NCBI GenBank assembly: GCA_905221605.1
Contig: CAJNDS010001001.1
Location: forward strand, 993,049 to 1,057,048
Length of the DNA stretch: 64,000 nt
Origin: Symbiodinium natans
Lineage: Eukaryota; Sar; Dinophyceae; Suessiales; Symbiodiniaceae
Direction of reading: 5' to 3'
Part shown: in pieces, positions 41,606-52,271 of the stretch
How positions within the stretch are numbered: the stretch's first letter is position 1
Layout: each line of letters opens with the position of its first letter
The notes under the pieces: generated by a model
Database searches by the model: none
Seen by the model: the letters and a program-made list of their open reading frames with translations, nothing else
What the model was told of the DNA's origin: nothing
Translations under genes and position numbers: made by a program

Positions 41606-42964
41606 GCTGCGATTTGTCACTGGGAGGCTGCTACTTACCTGGGAGTCTTTTATGGGTTATGCCTACTAAATTCAGGGGTAGTTACGACTAAACTGTCGGT
41701 CAATAGAGACCCTGGTAGGGGTTTGCTTGCCCCTGGACCCCGACAAGTTCTGCAAACGAAATGCAGCCATCGCGTTGAGAGACTTCTTCGTGCGAGTGCA
41801 GATAGACCCACGACTCCTGCGTAGCAGAACGACCTCCCAAACAACTCGGGGCCTTACACGTTTGCGCAAGCAAAACGGGCGATGTCTGCCGAAGCACTGG
41901 CAATGAGCAGGTTCTGGGAGGTAGGCAACGGACATTCTGCTTATCCCCAGCCAGCTATTGCCCCCAATAACCCTAAACGCTGTAGACCCTAAATCCTCCC
42001 TACACCCCCTCAATCAACTGTTTGCTGAAGAAGCCCCCCAAACAACAAAAACTATTCTTTCCTTAAACCCTTAAACCCTAAACCCATGAACCAAAGATTA
42101 TGAACCACGGGGGGGGGGGGGGGGGGAACCAAAACCCACCAGGAACCAGGAGGGGGGGTGGGGGATACCATGGGGGGGGGGGGCGGGGGAGGGGGTGCGC
42201 CAATGCTGGCCCATATATAGGGTTCATAGGGTTGATGGGGTCTGGAGTGTGTGCCACCTGCCGAGCAGCCTCGCAACCACACTGCAGGGATGCAATGGGT
42301 CCACATCGTCAGTTGGGCTGACCCACCCTGAAAGTGGTTTAGGGTTCAGGGTTCAGGGTTTAGGGTTTAGGGGGGATGGAATCATAATCAATGGACCGAA
42401 AACGGAGAGGCAGGGGTCAGCATTAGTCGTGCAGCGGCCGTCCGGAATGGCCCTCTGCAGTATCCTGTGCCCACGCTAGTGCCATCACGCGGTGTAGCGC
42501 AACTCATCGGTTTCCCTCCACCAAAATTCAAGATCACCCCACTCACTTGGTGTGACGACTTTTGCGGAGCTTGCCTGCACGGGGTAGGAGGAGCTGCTGC
42601 TCCACCAAGAGGGCAGAGACACGGCAAAATGCCACAAACAAGTACTTCATCCGTTACGCTTTGTGGTCTGAGGTATGGGGGGGCCCATTTATAGGCCTGT
42701 GGCGCACGCAAAGTGGAGCCTTGGGCGTGGGTTGCAGGTGCGCCTGCAGTCGTCAACCCTCTGTGACGGCTCCTCGGCTTGAGCCTTGTAAACCTGAAGA
42801 GGCCCACATGGAAACACTGCCGGTTTCGGGGGGGGGCCCAATCAGGGTTCCGAGCTCCCTCAATTTCTATAACTGGGTATTTCCCACAATAGGGGTTCCC
42901 CTTTTACTACCCCAAATGGGAGAATAGAATCACCCTTAAAGGAACACCCCCAAAAAGGGTACCC

Positions 42965-43245
42965 TTATTTCGGAAACCCCCAGATTTTTATGGAGCACCC
43001 AGCAACACAGAAATGGCCTGTAGCCTGCAGAGACTGCTCCTCCCTCAGTTCGTGGCGGGCGGATCTCCGAGCAGTGATGGACAGGTCCTGCAGTCTTGGA
43101 GGTTCATGGTTACTTAGAAGTAGGGTTCTAAGCAGGGTAAGTATGGTGATAGCCGTATTTAGGGTACTTATGACCCTACTTCGAAGTACCCAAGAACCTC
43201 CAAGTAGGGGACCTTCGGGATGTTTCTTGACGCGGTTGAGGGTTG
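42965..43245 (-). CDS. Two exons separated by an intron that is itself a family A element
   Basis: Exon 43213-43245 reads TLNRVKKHPE and ends at a GT donor (G before GTCCCC). The next exon runs from 43087 down to about 42970; it is open in two frames (DLSITARRSARHELREEQSL or GPVHHCSEIRPPRTEGGAVS), the second matching the donor phase. The intron, 43088-43212, is the palindromic family A element. The exons are probably the 3' part of the NYN gene just upstream, on the same strand. The lower exon runs into a family B element (GGGGGTTTCCGAAATAAGG), where its own donor probably lies. Confidence 0.55.
43088..43212 (-). mobile_element. Family A palindromic element acting as a whole intron (introner candidate)
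   Basis: 125 bp. In minus sense it opens GTCCCCTACTTGGAGGTTCT and closes GAACCTCCAAGACTGCAG. The two arms (ACTTGGAGGTTC...GGGTACTT and the complement) pair over about 50 bases each. Other copies, many partial: 4891-4980, 10670-10785, 14150-14240, 15232-15330, 16378-16492, 17462-17575, 20874-20970, 23020-23260, 29225-29370, 30098-30215, 34115-34240, 36477-36575, 39888-39995, 40150-40262, 47760-47960, 49493-49575, 52325-52420, 60335-60475, 60503-60646, 61365-61445, 62308-62405. Confidence 0.85.
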
Positions 43246-43921
43246 CTGCAGGGTTGCAAAAAGAGTTGGGGGTTTTCAGGGCCCCACCCTTCTGTGCAAT
43301 GCATGTATGGATGAGACTGTACTGTCGCATTGATGACATAGAAAGAAAGCGCGGAGATGTTGTAGCACAATAATTGTTGAATGTTTACAATAGGAGGTTC
43401 GCTGTGCTGTATCTGCTACTTACAAGTCATCGAACAGACACGTTCCGGAATCCACGGCCGTTCGGCTCTTTACATGATCGTTTCTCAACCAGGGCAACCT
43501 TCGTAAAGCCGCGCCTGCTTAGAATGCTAGACATGTGTCAGATGGGGACTCCTATCTCCCAACAACAGAAGTGCGACGGGCCAGACTCAGGTGAAGAGCG
43601 TGCAAGCACCATTTTTCAAATCAGGGCAGCTGTCAGTCAACGACCTGTACTGGTACTTCGTTTGCGGCCAGTTCAACAGCAACCGCGCACAGATCATGGA
43701 TGAGGACGATAGTTAACCAGGGGCAAACCATCTGCTTTGGCCTGCGCTCAGGCAAATAGGAGTACACACTTCGCAGCCAGATTGACCGAGGCAGTACAAG
43801 TGCACACTAGGGGCGTGAAGAGCCCCGGTCTTCTGGCACGGCCAGGTTTCCCTTCGGCAAGCTCATGATGGGTGGGGTTTAGGGTTTAGGGTTTCGGGTT
43901 TAGGGGGTCTGTGCAAGCCAA

Positions 43922-45443
43922 CTGGCTCTCTTCGCTTCGGGTCACGTCTGTTTGTTGCTGACACCAGCTGCCACACGTAACCATTGTAGGTCTGCATTTT
44001 AGGCCACCCCTTCTGTTGCGAGTAGGAACGCATGGCTTCAAGCACTTCCCCCTGTGGGGCAGAGAACACGGGTAGGAATTTCTCCTGTAGCAAAAGCCTC
44101 CGGACATCAGCATCTGAAGTAACTCGCTGCCACTGCCCACCATGCTGATTGGACAGGAAGGCCCGTCGCAGCTTCCCTTCTACTGCCGCGGGGCTGTCGC
44201 CGTATGCAGGCAGGGCCTCCGTCTTTCGCAAGAGCTTCTTGTTCCTTCCAGTATTTGCGAACACGAGCATCAGTTCATGCAAGTCTGCATTATTGAAGGT
44301 GTCCATGTATCCAAGTTTCTGCAAAGCCTCTGACGCAAGCTCAGCGGAGTCTTCCAGCATGAACGGCCCGTTGCTTTTAAAGACACGAAGCTCGTGAAGG
44401 TTTCCAAAGCCACTCTTGTGCACTTGTGAAGCCCTCCCGCTGTTGTGAACTGGGAAAAAGTATGCAAGTTCAGAATCATACGGCATCCATGATTTGTCGA
44501 CCTGATCATGTGCAAGTTGGTATACTTCAGAGATGCAGCTGCTGGCCGGATACACCGTGAGTGTGCCAAGGCGATTTGTAAGCCAAAATTTTGAGATGCA
44601 TGTAGACAATATGGGCTTCTCACTGCCTGCACAGTACCGCAGCTTGGTCCAAAAATCCTGCAGGAAGGGTACTTCAACTTCCAGAAGTCTGTGGGGAATT
44701 GGTTCGCACCGCTGAACTGAACCGCTGCCATCAGCGTGCAGCAAGGCCTTGACTGTGTAAACTAGCTGCTGGCGCCTGTCAAGAGGAATCACAGTGGCTC
44801 CGGCTCTTTCATAATCTTGGACGGTATGAAAAGCCTCGCGCGCCATGAAAACAAGAACTTCCTTTCCGCAGTCGCACAAATATTGCACGCTTTGCAAGAA
44901 GTCCGTGTCTTGGCTCAACAGCGCCACGCGCTGCACGAACGTGTTTGATGAAAGGCCTCGCATGTGACGTATGATCACCTCGTCATTTGGGTCTACGTAG
45001 GCCCCAACTCGGCGCACCGCACAGAACTTCAGTCCATGTCTGTTGAGCAGATCTTTCCACTCCTGGTTGCGCAGCCTGTCAGGCTCCGCGAAAATCGTGC
45101 CTCGGACCTGTCCGCAACTCTGGCGCAGCTTGGTCAGAACCTGCGTCACATCAGCTGCATGATGCGTGTCTGCATCCACGAGCAACTCTGTCACAGCACT
45201 TTGTGTCGCCTCCAGTTCAGCCGATGCACACGCCGTCTTGCCCTTGTGGAACCTGATGCTGCCTCTGCCTCGCAAGTGGAAACATGCTGACAATGCGCCG
45301 ATGGACCTGAGAACGCCCAGCTTCCAGTGAGGAGTGATCCCACAAACATTGGCCTGGATCTTGCCAGAATGCGATGGGTGTGCTTGCCAAGCCACATACA
45401 CATTAGATTCTCCGGCAGCAAAGAAGGGCGTCACGGCCGACAT
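43922..45443 (-). CDS. NYN-domain protein (PIN-like ribonuclease fold), large exon
   Basis: Open frame of about 507 codons from ATG at 45443 (MSAVTPFFAAGESNVYVAWQ) to about 43922, where it enters telomere repeat; the last 20 residues of the raw ORF are repeat, so a donor lies near 43930. Residues about 87-220 match the NYN fold: hydrophobic strand and aspartate in ELLVDADTHH, then KFCAVRRVGAYVDPNDEVI, then the serine-aspartate motif VALLSQDTDFLQSVQYL and a final strand EVLVFMA. In NYN nucleases these acidic residues bind metal and cut RNA. The C-terminal 280 residues look like a further globular domain and match nothing I know. A 1.5-kb exon is exceptional in this window, suggesting a recently acquired or retrocopied gene; this is inference. 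Confidence 0.82.
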
Positions 45444-45600
45444 TAATGGTTAATGCAGGATCGGAGTACACATGGGTAACCGTTGAACATTGTATTTGAT
45501 GGCAATATTGTAGTCAAACGAAGCCTGCTGGGGAGGATCCCAGTGACGCCTCGCTGAATGCGCTCGATCTTCCCTTCCATATTTTTGGAGTGTTATGTAA

Positions 45601-45698
45601 GTGGTTGTCAATATTATGGTCCCTTTTGGGGTCCCTTATATCATACGGCACCGAATATTTAGGGTACCCCAAAAGGGATCATCATTTTGACAACCACC
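45601..45698. mobile_element. Family C element with near-perfect inverted ends
   Basis: GTGGTTGTCAATATTATGGT at the left, its near complement at the right, about 28 paired bases. The second copy at 13099-13190 differs in the outermost bases. Shorter relatives at 37945-38030 and 59862-59920. Confidence 0.8.
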
Positions 45699-46095
45699 GA
45701 CGTAGGCGTCGCAACCCCAAACCTGTAGCGAAAGCGACAGGACGATTGTGTCAACTCAAGCATGCGCCAGAAATGTTGACCAATAAACACGTACGTACAC
45801 AAATTCACATGTGCACATGCACAATGTACCACTATACAACACACACACATACAAATGTATATCTGTGTGTATATACATATATCTATCACTCAACATGATG
45901 TGAATGTTTGTGTTAAGCACTTGTTTCTTCATTGGTTCATTGAAGCACCAACCAGGGAACCTTAGGAACAGTAGCCAACTGATACTTGTAGCCCAACCGT
46001 GCAATCCCTCACATAGCAGCTCCCGCTCTCGAAGCCGCGGTAGAAGAACCAAGACCTCTTGCACCTAAGCACTGGACTTCTGGGTGTGTTTTGGA

Positions 46096-46195
46096 AGGGT
46101 TTAGGGTTTAGGGTTTAGGGTTTAGGGTTTAGGGTTTAGGGTTTAGGGTTTAGGGTTTAGGGTTTAGGGTTTAGGGTTTACCCTAAACCCTGAAC
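46096..46195. repeat. Head-to-head telomere repeat junction
   Basis: About 12 units of TTTAGGG run into CCCTAAACCCTGAACCCC with the switch at 46180/46181. Confidence 0.9.
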
Positions 46196-46329
46196 CCCAT
46201 TTCCCCCCTCAACCCTCCAAACTTCCTGTTTGTTCAGCTCGGAACAAAGCGCGACCCTGAACCCTAAACCCGAAACCCTGAACCCTCAAGTACACAAAGA
46301 AGCCGCGGAAGGCTCGGGGTGAGGTACCT

Positions 46330-46515
46330 GCATATCTATATATATAAATATATATATGTATACATATATATATATATGTATATATATATATATTTATATT
46401 TATATGTATTTACAGATACATATACATATACATACACATATACATATACATATACATAATATATATATATATAATAAATAAATATAAATATATATATATA
46501 TATATGTATATGTAT
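46330..46515. repeat. TA-rich microsatellite cluster
   Basis: TATA and TATACA mixtures over about 185 bp. Similar TA runs: 11308-11358, 19072-19135, 22989-23011, 29039-29055, 32708-32765, 33959-33981, 36834-36958, 47281-47330, 52156-52275. Confidence 0.95.
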
Positions 46516-46851
46516 TGGGCTTTATGAATATACGGGATCCTAACATAGACCCCACATAGTGGCATTCCCATGTAATCAAGACCCCCAGAAGGTACCCCTC
46601 ATATCGTAAACCCCCATAGGATGGCCTTCTGGAGCTTCCGCCGCTTCGACCCTTTCTTGCAGGTTGCCGGCAGTGCCCTCGTTCTCTAAATAGATAAGGG
46701 TTTGGGGTTTAGGGTTTAGGGTACCCCTTACAATACGGCGCCTTCCATTTCGTACCCAAAACAAGGCCCGAAAAAATTTAGAGAATCCGCCCTGCAGACC
46801 ATTAAGCCTGGGTTTTGGGTTTAGACAGACCATCAACCCTAAACCCTAAAC

Positions 46852-47688
46852 CCCGCATCCCTTTCTGAGGAGCGTGCTGCTGCACAAAACAGCGTTGTCC
46901 TCCGCATCAGCAGCTTCTTTTGGTGGTCCAAGCCGACAAGACGGAACATGAGCTTCAGGCAATAGTCCACTCGAATTGGTATGTTGGACCACATGCACGC
47001 TGGTAGTATAGGGATGCAAGGGTACTATTTCGGAAAATGTTCAGGGTTTTGCCATACTTCCTTCAAGCACTTCCCAAAAAATACCTTGTGTTGCACCTGG
47101 CCTCCATGAAGCCGGTCAGGTGACGAATCATTCAACCCTCAACCCCAAACCCGATAAAGCCTAAAGCTCAAACCCTAAACCCCCATAACAGAGTGTCCAG
47201 AAAAAAAAACTTTTTAAGCACGGACTGAGGAGTCTATCGGCAGGAAAAAACCTAAAAACCTAAACCCGTTATATACATGTTTATGTTAATATCTATATCT
47301 ATATCTATCTATATATATATATAGACATATATCTGTAACATTTCTTCCCGGCTTTCTGTCGTTATGCCGTAGGGAACAGAAGCCAATATCTTCAACACCT
47401 GCCACGAGAAGCACATGAAGCAAATGCCCAACATATGGTGCCCTCTTCGGGGCGTTCGGGTCTTTTGGGTCTAGGGGCTTCGGCTTTTGGGGTTTACATG
47501 GGGGTTCCGAGTGGTACTTACTGGGGTCCGTATGATAAGGGGATCCTATTTGGGGATCTATATATCTATATTGGGGGGTCTACTTTCGTAAGCCCCCATA
47601 GAGGGATGTCGGGTCTTTCGGGTTGAGGGCTTGGGGGGTCGGGTGTGGGCGATGCCTCTTCGGCCTCATCTGGGCGTGCCTCGGCCAT
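46852..47688 (-). CDS. Gene start and downstream exon, unknown product
   Basis: ATG at 47688 opens MAEARPDEAEEASPTPDPPS, acidic and proline-rich, running into a family B element (47490-47610) where the donor probably lies. Exon 46852-46952 reads HVPSCRLGPPKEAADAEDNA and on to STLLRKGC, with acceptor AAG and a GT donor supplied by the first telomere unit. Between them, 47380-47440 is coding-like on both strands (minus LLHVLLVAGVEDIGF; plus EANIFNTCHEKHMKQMPN). Exons are believable; their join was not closed. Confidence 0.48.
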
Positions 47689-48762
47689 GGTGGTATGGCA
47701 CAGCTGGACTGAATGCAGCCCTTGGGATTAGGGTTTAGGGTTTAGGGTTTAGGGTTTAGGGCTACTTGGAGGTTCAGGGTACTTGTAACCCCAATTGCAA
47801 GTGTACTGATAAGCTCCCGAAGTCCTCTGTGATAAGTAGACGACGTATAGTTGGGGCAATAAGTACCCATGAACCTCCAAGCAGGGTCGTATCAATAGGG
47901 TGTAGAGGTAAGGCAGCTATGGTTATAACCTTATTTTGGGTACTTATAACGTAGAACCCTACGTAGAAGTCCCCGGCAACATTCAAGTAGTACCCCTCTA
48001 TCCTCCGCCAGTGAAAGGGTGTTGCTCAGCGACATGGCGGAAACCCCGAGACCCTTACCTTAAACACCCCGCAGGGTTTGGATAGGCTTTAGTAACCCAA
48101 AACCCTAAACCCAAACCCCAAATCCTAAACGCTGTCTGCGCCCTGTTTGCACAGAACTCTGAAGACCTGAGACCTGGGCCCAACAAAACGCGGACCCCAA
48201 ACCCTAAGCCCTAATCCCCTACTGACCTACTGACTCCCTGCACACACCGTAAGGCAAACCCTTTAACACTACTAAAATAACAAAAAAAAACTAACAAAAC
48301 CCGACACCATGCACCCCCAAACTTCCTGAACTGAACCTTCAGCGTGCATAAACAGCCCAAAGAACCCTTTCTAATGAAGCAATAACATGTTCGCTCTTTT
48401 TTGCCCTACGTAGACTGAACCTTTCAACCCTAAACCCTAAACCCTAAACTTCTCTCTCCCGAAACCCTTCTGGGAGACCAAGATCCAAACACCCTAAAGC
48501 TGAACCCTGTTCCCTGATTATGCTTGCGTGTACCTCGGGTTTAGGGTTTAGGGTTGTACCTAAGGTTTAGGGTTTAGTGTAGCTTTTCTCGGTCTGATCT
48601 ATGAACCACGAAACTATTACAAGCCCAAACAAACACCCAAACCATAAACCCTTTTGTTCCCCCCAACCCCCAAGCCCTGAACCCCAAGCAAACCCTAAAC
48701 CCTAGCCCTAAACCCTAAACCCTAAACCCTAAACCCTAAACCCTAAACCCTAAACCCTAAAC

Positions 48763-49400
48763 CGTCGGTCTCATCTGTGAGTCTGCCTTTTCTTAGTGGA
48801 GCAGATAGAGGGAGGAGCCCATGCCGAGAGACGAAGGAGCTTGAAGGCTTTGAGTTAGGGGTTTTGTTTAGGGTTTAGGGTTTAGGGTTTAGGGTTTAGG
48901 GTTTAGGGTTTAGGGTTTAGGGTTTAGGGTTTAGGGTTTAGGGTTTAGGGTTTAGGGTTTAGGGCTTAGGGTTTAGGGTTTTGGGTTTTGGGTTGAGGGT
49001 TTAGGGCGCTAAGATCCTTGAGGCTTCACGACATGGGGTTTCGTCTTTGAGGGGGGGGGGGGGGGGGGGGGGGTGAGGGCATTCGGCGATAGTGGGGCTC
49101 AAGTTTGACATCACCTGGGCTTCAGGGATCTAGGGCCCATGGCTGTGCACGACTCTTGGCACTGCTACGCTGCTATGTACACAGGCGGATGCCTGAAACG
49201 GGAAAATCGATAACCATCGGGGTTCTCCGCAAGGGCCCGGCTTTAGGCCCTGCTTGTCCATGCGCTGAAGTGAAAATACATACTGGCCTGCAACAGAAAC
49301 CCTGCGCCCTCAAATCTAATCAGGCGACCCTGACAAGTCTGGCCTCTACGGCCAACTTGTCGCTGAAAAGCTGTTTCGGGGAAGCAGTGTCTGACATCAT
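48763..49400 (-). CDS. Gene start and second exon, unknown product
   Basis: ATG at 49400 (or 49397) reads MMSDTASPKQLFSDKLAVEA then RLVR before a GT donor. Exon 48763-48839 reads SFVSRHGLLPLSAPLRKGRL then TDETD, acceptor CAAG, and its GT donor is G before GTTTAG, made by the first of about ten telomere units. The telomere array 48866-49006 lies in the intron just before its acceptor. A plus-strand ORF covers 49105-49430 and is probably a shadow. No family recognised. Confidence 0.48.
48866..49006 (+). repeat. TTTAGGG array, about 19 units, degenerating at its right end
   Basis: Fairly pure to about 48960, then TTTTGGG and TTGAGGG variants. Confidence 0.9.
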
Positions 49401-49734
49401 GCATTCGCTTTCAGGATTTAGGGTTCAGGGGTTGGCACAGCAGGGCCTTAAGTTGCTGAGACGCAAAGCAATCCTCAACCATAACTCTGACCGCCTACTT
49501 GGAGGTTCATGTGGGTACTTACAAGTAAAGTTATAATAAGTAGTCTAAATACGGCCATCACCTGATTTAGGGCACTTATAAAACCCTAAACCCTAAACCC
49601 TAAACCCTAAATGGGGTATTTATCAATGGCTTTCTAAGTACCGATATGCTTCAAGTAGTTCAACCTTCAAGAAGACCCGCCTTCCTTCGAAAAGTCCTCA
49701 GCCCCAACAAATACCAAGCCTTGGGTTTAGGTTT

Positions 49735-49815
49735 TCAGGGTTTCAGGGTTTCAAGGGTTGGGGGTTAAGGGTTTTAGGGTTTTAGGGTTTTAGGGTTTTC
49801 GGGTTTTAGGGTTTT
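49735..49815 (+). repeat. Eight-base telomere variant TTTTAGGG with TTTCAGGG
   Basis: Short array of octamers grading into TTTAGGG, beside the final carrier exon. Confidence 0.85.
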
Positions 49816-49854
49816 AGGGTTTAGGGTTTAGGGTTTAGGGTTTAGGGCTACTGC

Positions 49855-52234
49855 TCAGGCATGGCCGAGCCGGGACTTGAGCACATCGTTGACCTGCGCC
49901 GTGCGGGCTCTTTTAGGTTTAGGGTTTAGGGTTTAGGGTTTAGGGTTTAGGGTTTAGGGTTTAGGGTTTAGGGTTTAGGGTTTAGGGTTTAGGGTTTAGG
50001 TTCGTGCTGGGCGTGCACATTCAATGATGTTGGACACGCTTTAGTGTGTCCCCTTGCTGTCAAAAAGGGACTAACTTGCTAAGGAATATTCAACATATGT
50101 TGGGCACACCCTTGAAAGAACTTCAGCGGCATGGCAACATCGTTGATTATATGCTCCTTTTATAGGTTAAGGTGTATGGGTTGAATTATTCTTAGATTTA
50201 ACTGCGAAAGGAAGAAGAAGAAAAGGTTAAGGGCTTAAGGTGTCACTAGGGGTTTTGCGGCTGCCGCCTTAAACCTTGCAAGGTTCAAAACACACCGACT
50301 TTCTTAAACAAAGCGAACCCGGCCTGGAACTCGTGATTTCAAACCCTAGTTGCCGAGTACCCTGGGCCAAAAAAAGGTTAACGTTTCAATTGGGGTAGGA
50401 TTGTATATACCCAAAAGGTTAAAGCGCGACGTGCGCACAAGGGAGTCCCAAGCATCAGGCGTGAGACCCAAAAGGTTAAAGGTTACCTACTCAGCTACTT
50501 GGAAACCTTTTCTGAGGGCTTCCTAGAGTGGGGGCGGGGGGCCCAAGTGAACTTCGCAGCTTCATACTTCCGCCCGCAGGGATCGGGTGATTTTGTCCAT
50601 GCATGGCCTGCACAATGCATGGGGGTGTTTTGGTCGGTCAATTGTCGCAGGGCATAGGGTTTAGGATGTAGGGTTTAGGATTTGGGGGGTTAGGGTCCGG
50701 GTGTCTTAGGGTTAAGGGCTTAGGGTTTCGCAGGTTTTAGGCTTTGGGGCTGAGGGTTTCTGAGGGCCTGACATGCTCGCAACTATAGACCCCCGAATAG
50801 CAGGATAGACTTAGGAATAAGGATCCCAATACGGCAGGGGCACCTTAATGAGGTCCTTTTATAACGGGATCTAGGGTTTCGGGTTTAGGGTTTAGGGGAT
50901 CTTACTACTTGGGGGTCTAAAATTAGGGGTCCCCTTTTTTCGTAAACTCCCAAATAGCTTGCAGGCAGGCGGCTGTAAACGACACGCCAACAGCCTCGGC
51001 TATGGCTTCTGCAGCTTCGGGATGACCCGGCCCTCAACCCTGAACCCAATCGCAGGCAAAGGCCCAAGGCCCAAGGCCCAAGGCCCAAGGCGCAAGGCGC
51101 AAGGCCCAAGGCTCAAGGCTCAAGGCTCAAGGCCCAAGGCTCAAGGCTTAAGGCTTAAGGCTTAAGGCCTAAGGCTTAAGGGTTTAGGGTTTAAGCTTTA
51201 GGGTTTACGGCCCTAGAGCCTAAACCCTTTTTTGCTTCAGGGCTCCTGGGGTCTCTGGCCTGTGAGGATCGAAGCCAATGACCCTCAACCCTAAACCCTC
51301 AACCGCGCCAAGAAGCAATCGGTCCCTTGATCCAGTTCATGGACACGCCCTTGAAAAGGCCTCGCACCAGGCCCTCCGTGTGGTAAATCTGACCTTAGAC
51401 CGTCTGGGAAACTACCATACCACATCCTACAGTAAACCCTAAACCATAAACTCTCAACCCTAAACCCCCAGATCCTACACCCTCGACCCCCAAAGCCCTA
51501 CAGCCCCATGTACAGATGAAGGTCGAGTCAGGTCCACAATTGTCAGGCAGTCGGGCTCTTTACACCCTATACCCTAAAACCCTAAACCCAAACCCTAACC
51601 GAAGAGCTCTATGCCGGTTGGGGGTTTCAGAGTTCACTCAGATCAAAGGGTAATGTAAAACCCAATACACACCCCAAAGATCTCCTTTGAGAGTCTGGGG
51701 TTTAGGGCCACGTGGTGTGCCAAGTCTTCCACTGCCGGCCATGTAAATCCGACATAAGGTTCCTTTATACGGAGGGCTGCATGAAATGCGTATACTTAAA
51801 TGAAACCCTAAGCCTTAAGTCGCAAGCTCTGAAAAACAAAACTAAACCCTTTTTGCTTCAGGGCTCCTGTGGTAGCTTGCCTGTGAGCGAGGTTGTTCAG
51901 GCGACATCATGCGAGTCGGATGACTTCGTCAACGACCGTGTCCTGAACCTCTTCAAACACCAGTATCTGGGATTGTTGCCAAAAGAAACCCTCAAACCTA
52001 AACCCTAAGCCCTAAACCCTAGACTGAACGCCAGCCGAGGCACTGAAGGCATGGATCTCATTCCTGACTGAACGAGAAGCCGCTACTGCAAGAGGTATAA
52101 GGAGGGACCCCAAGAAGGGACCCTTCATGTAATTACCCTTATAAACCTCCTTATACTATATATATATATATATATCTGTATACCTTATAGAGTCCCATAT
52201 ATATATATATATTTATTTATTTGTTTGTTTATTT

Positions 52235-52271
<37 letters not shown>

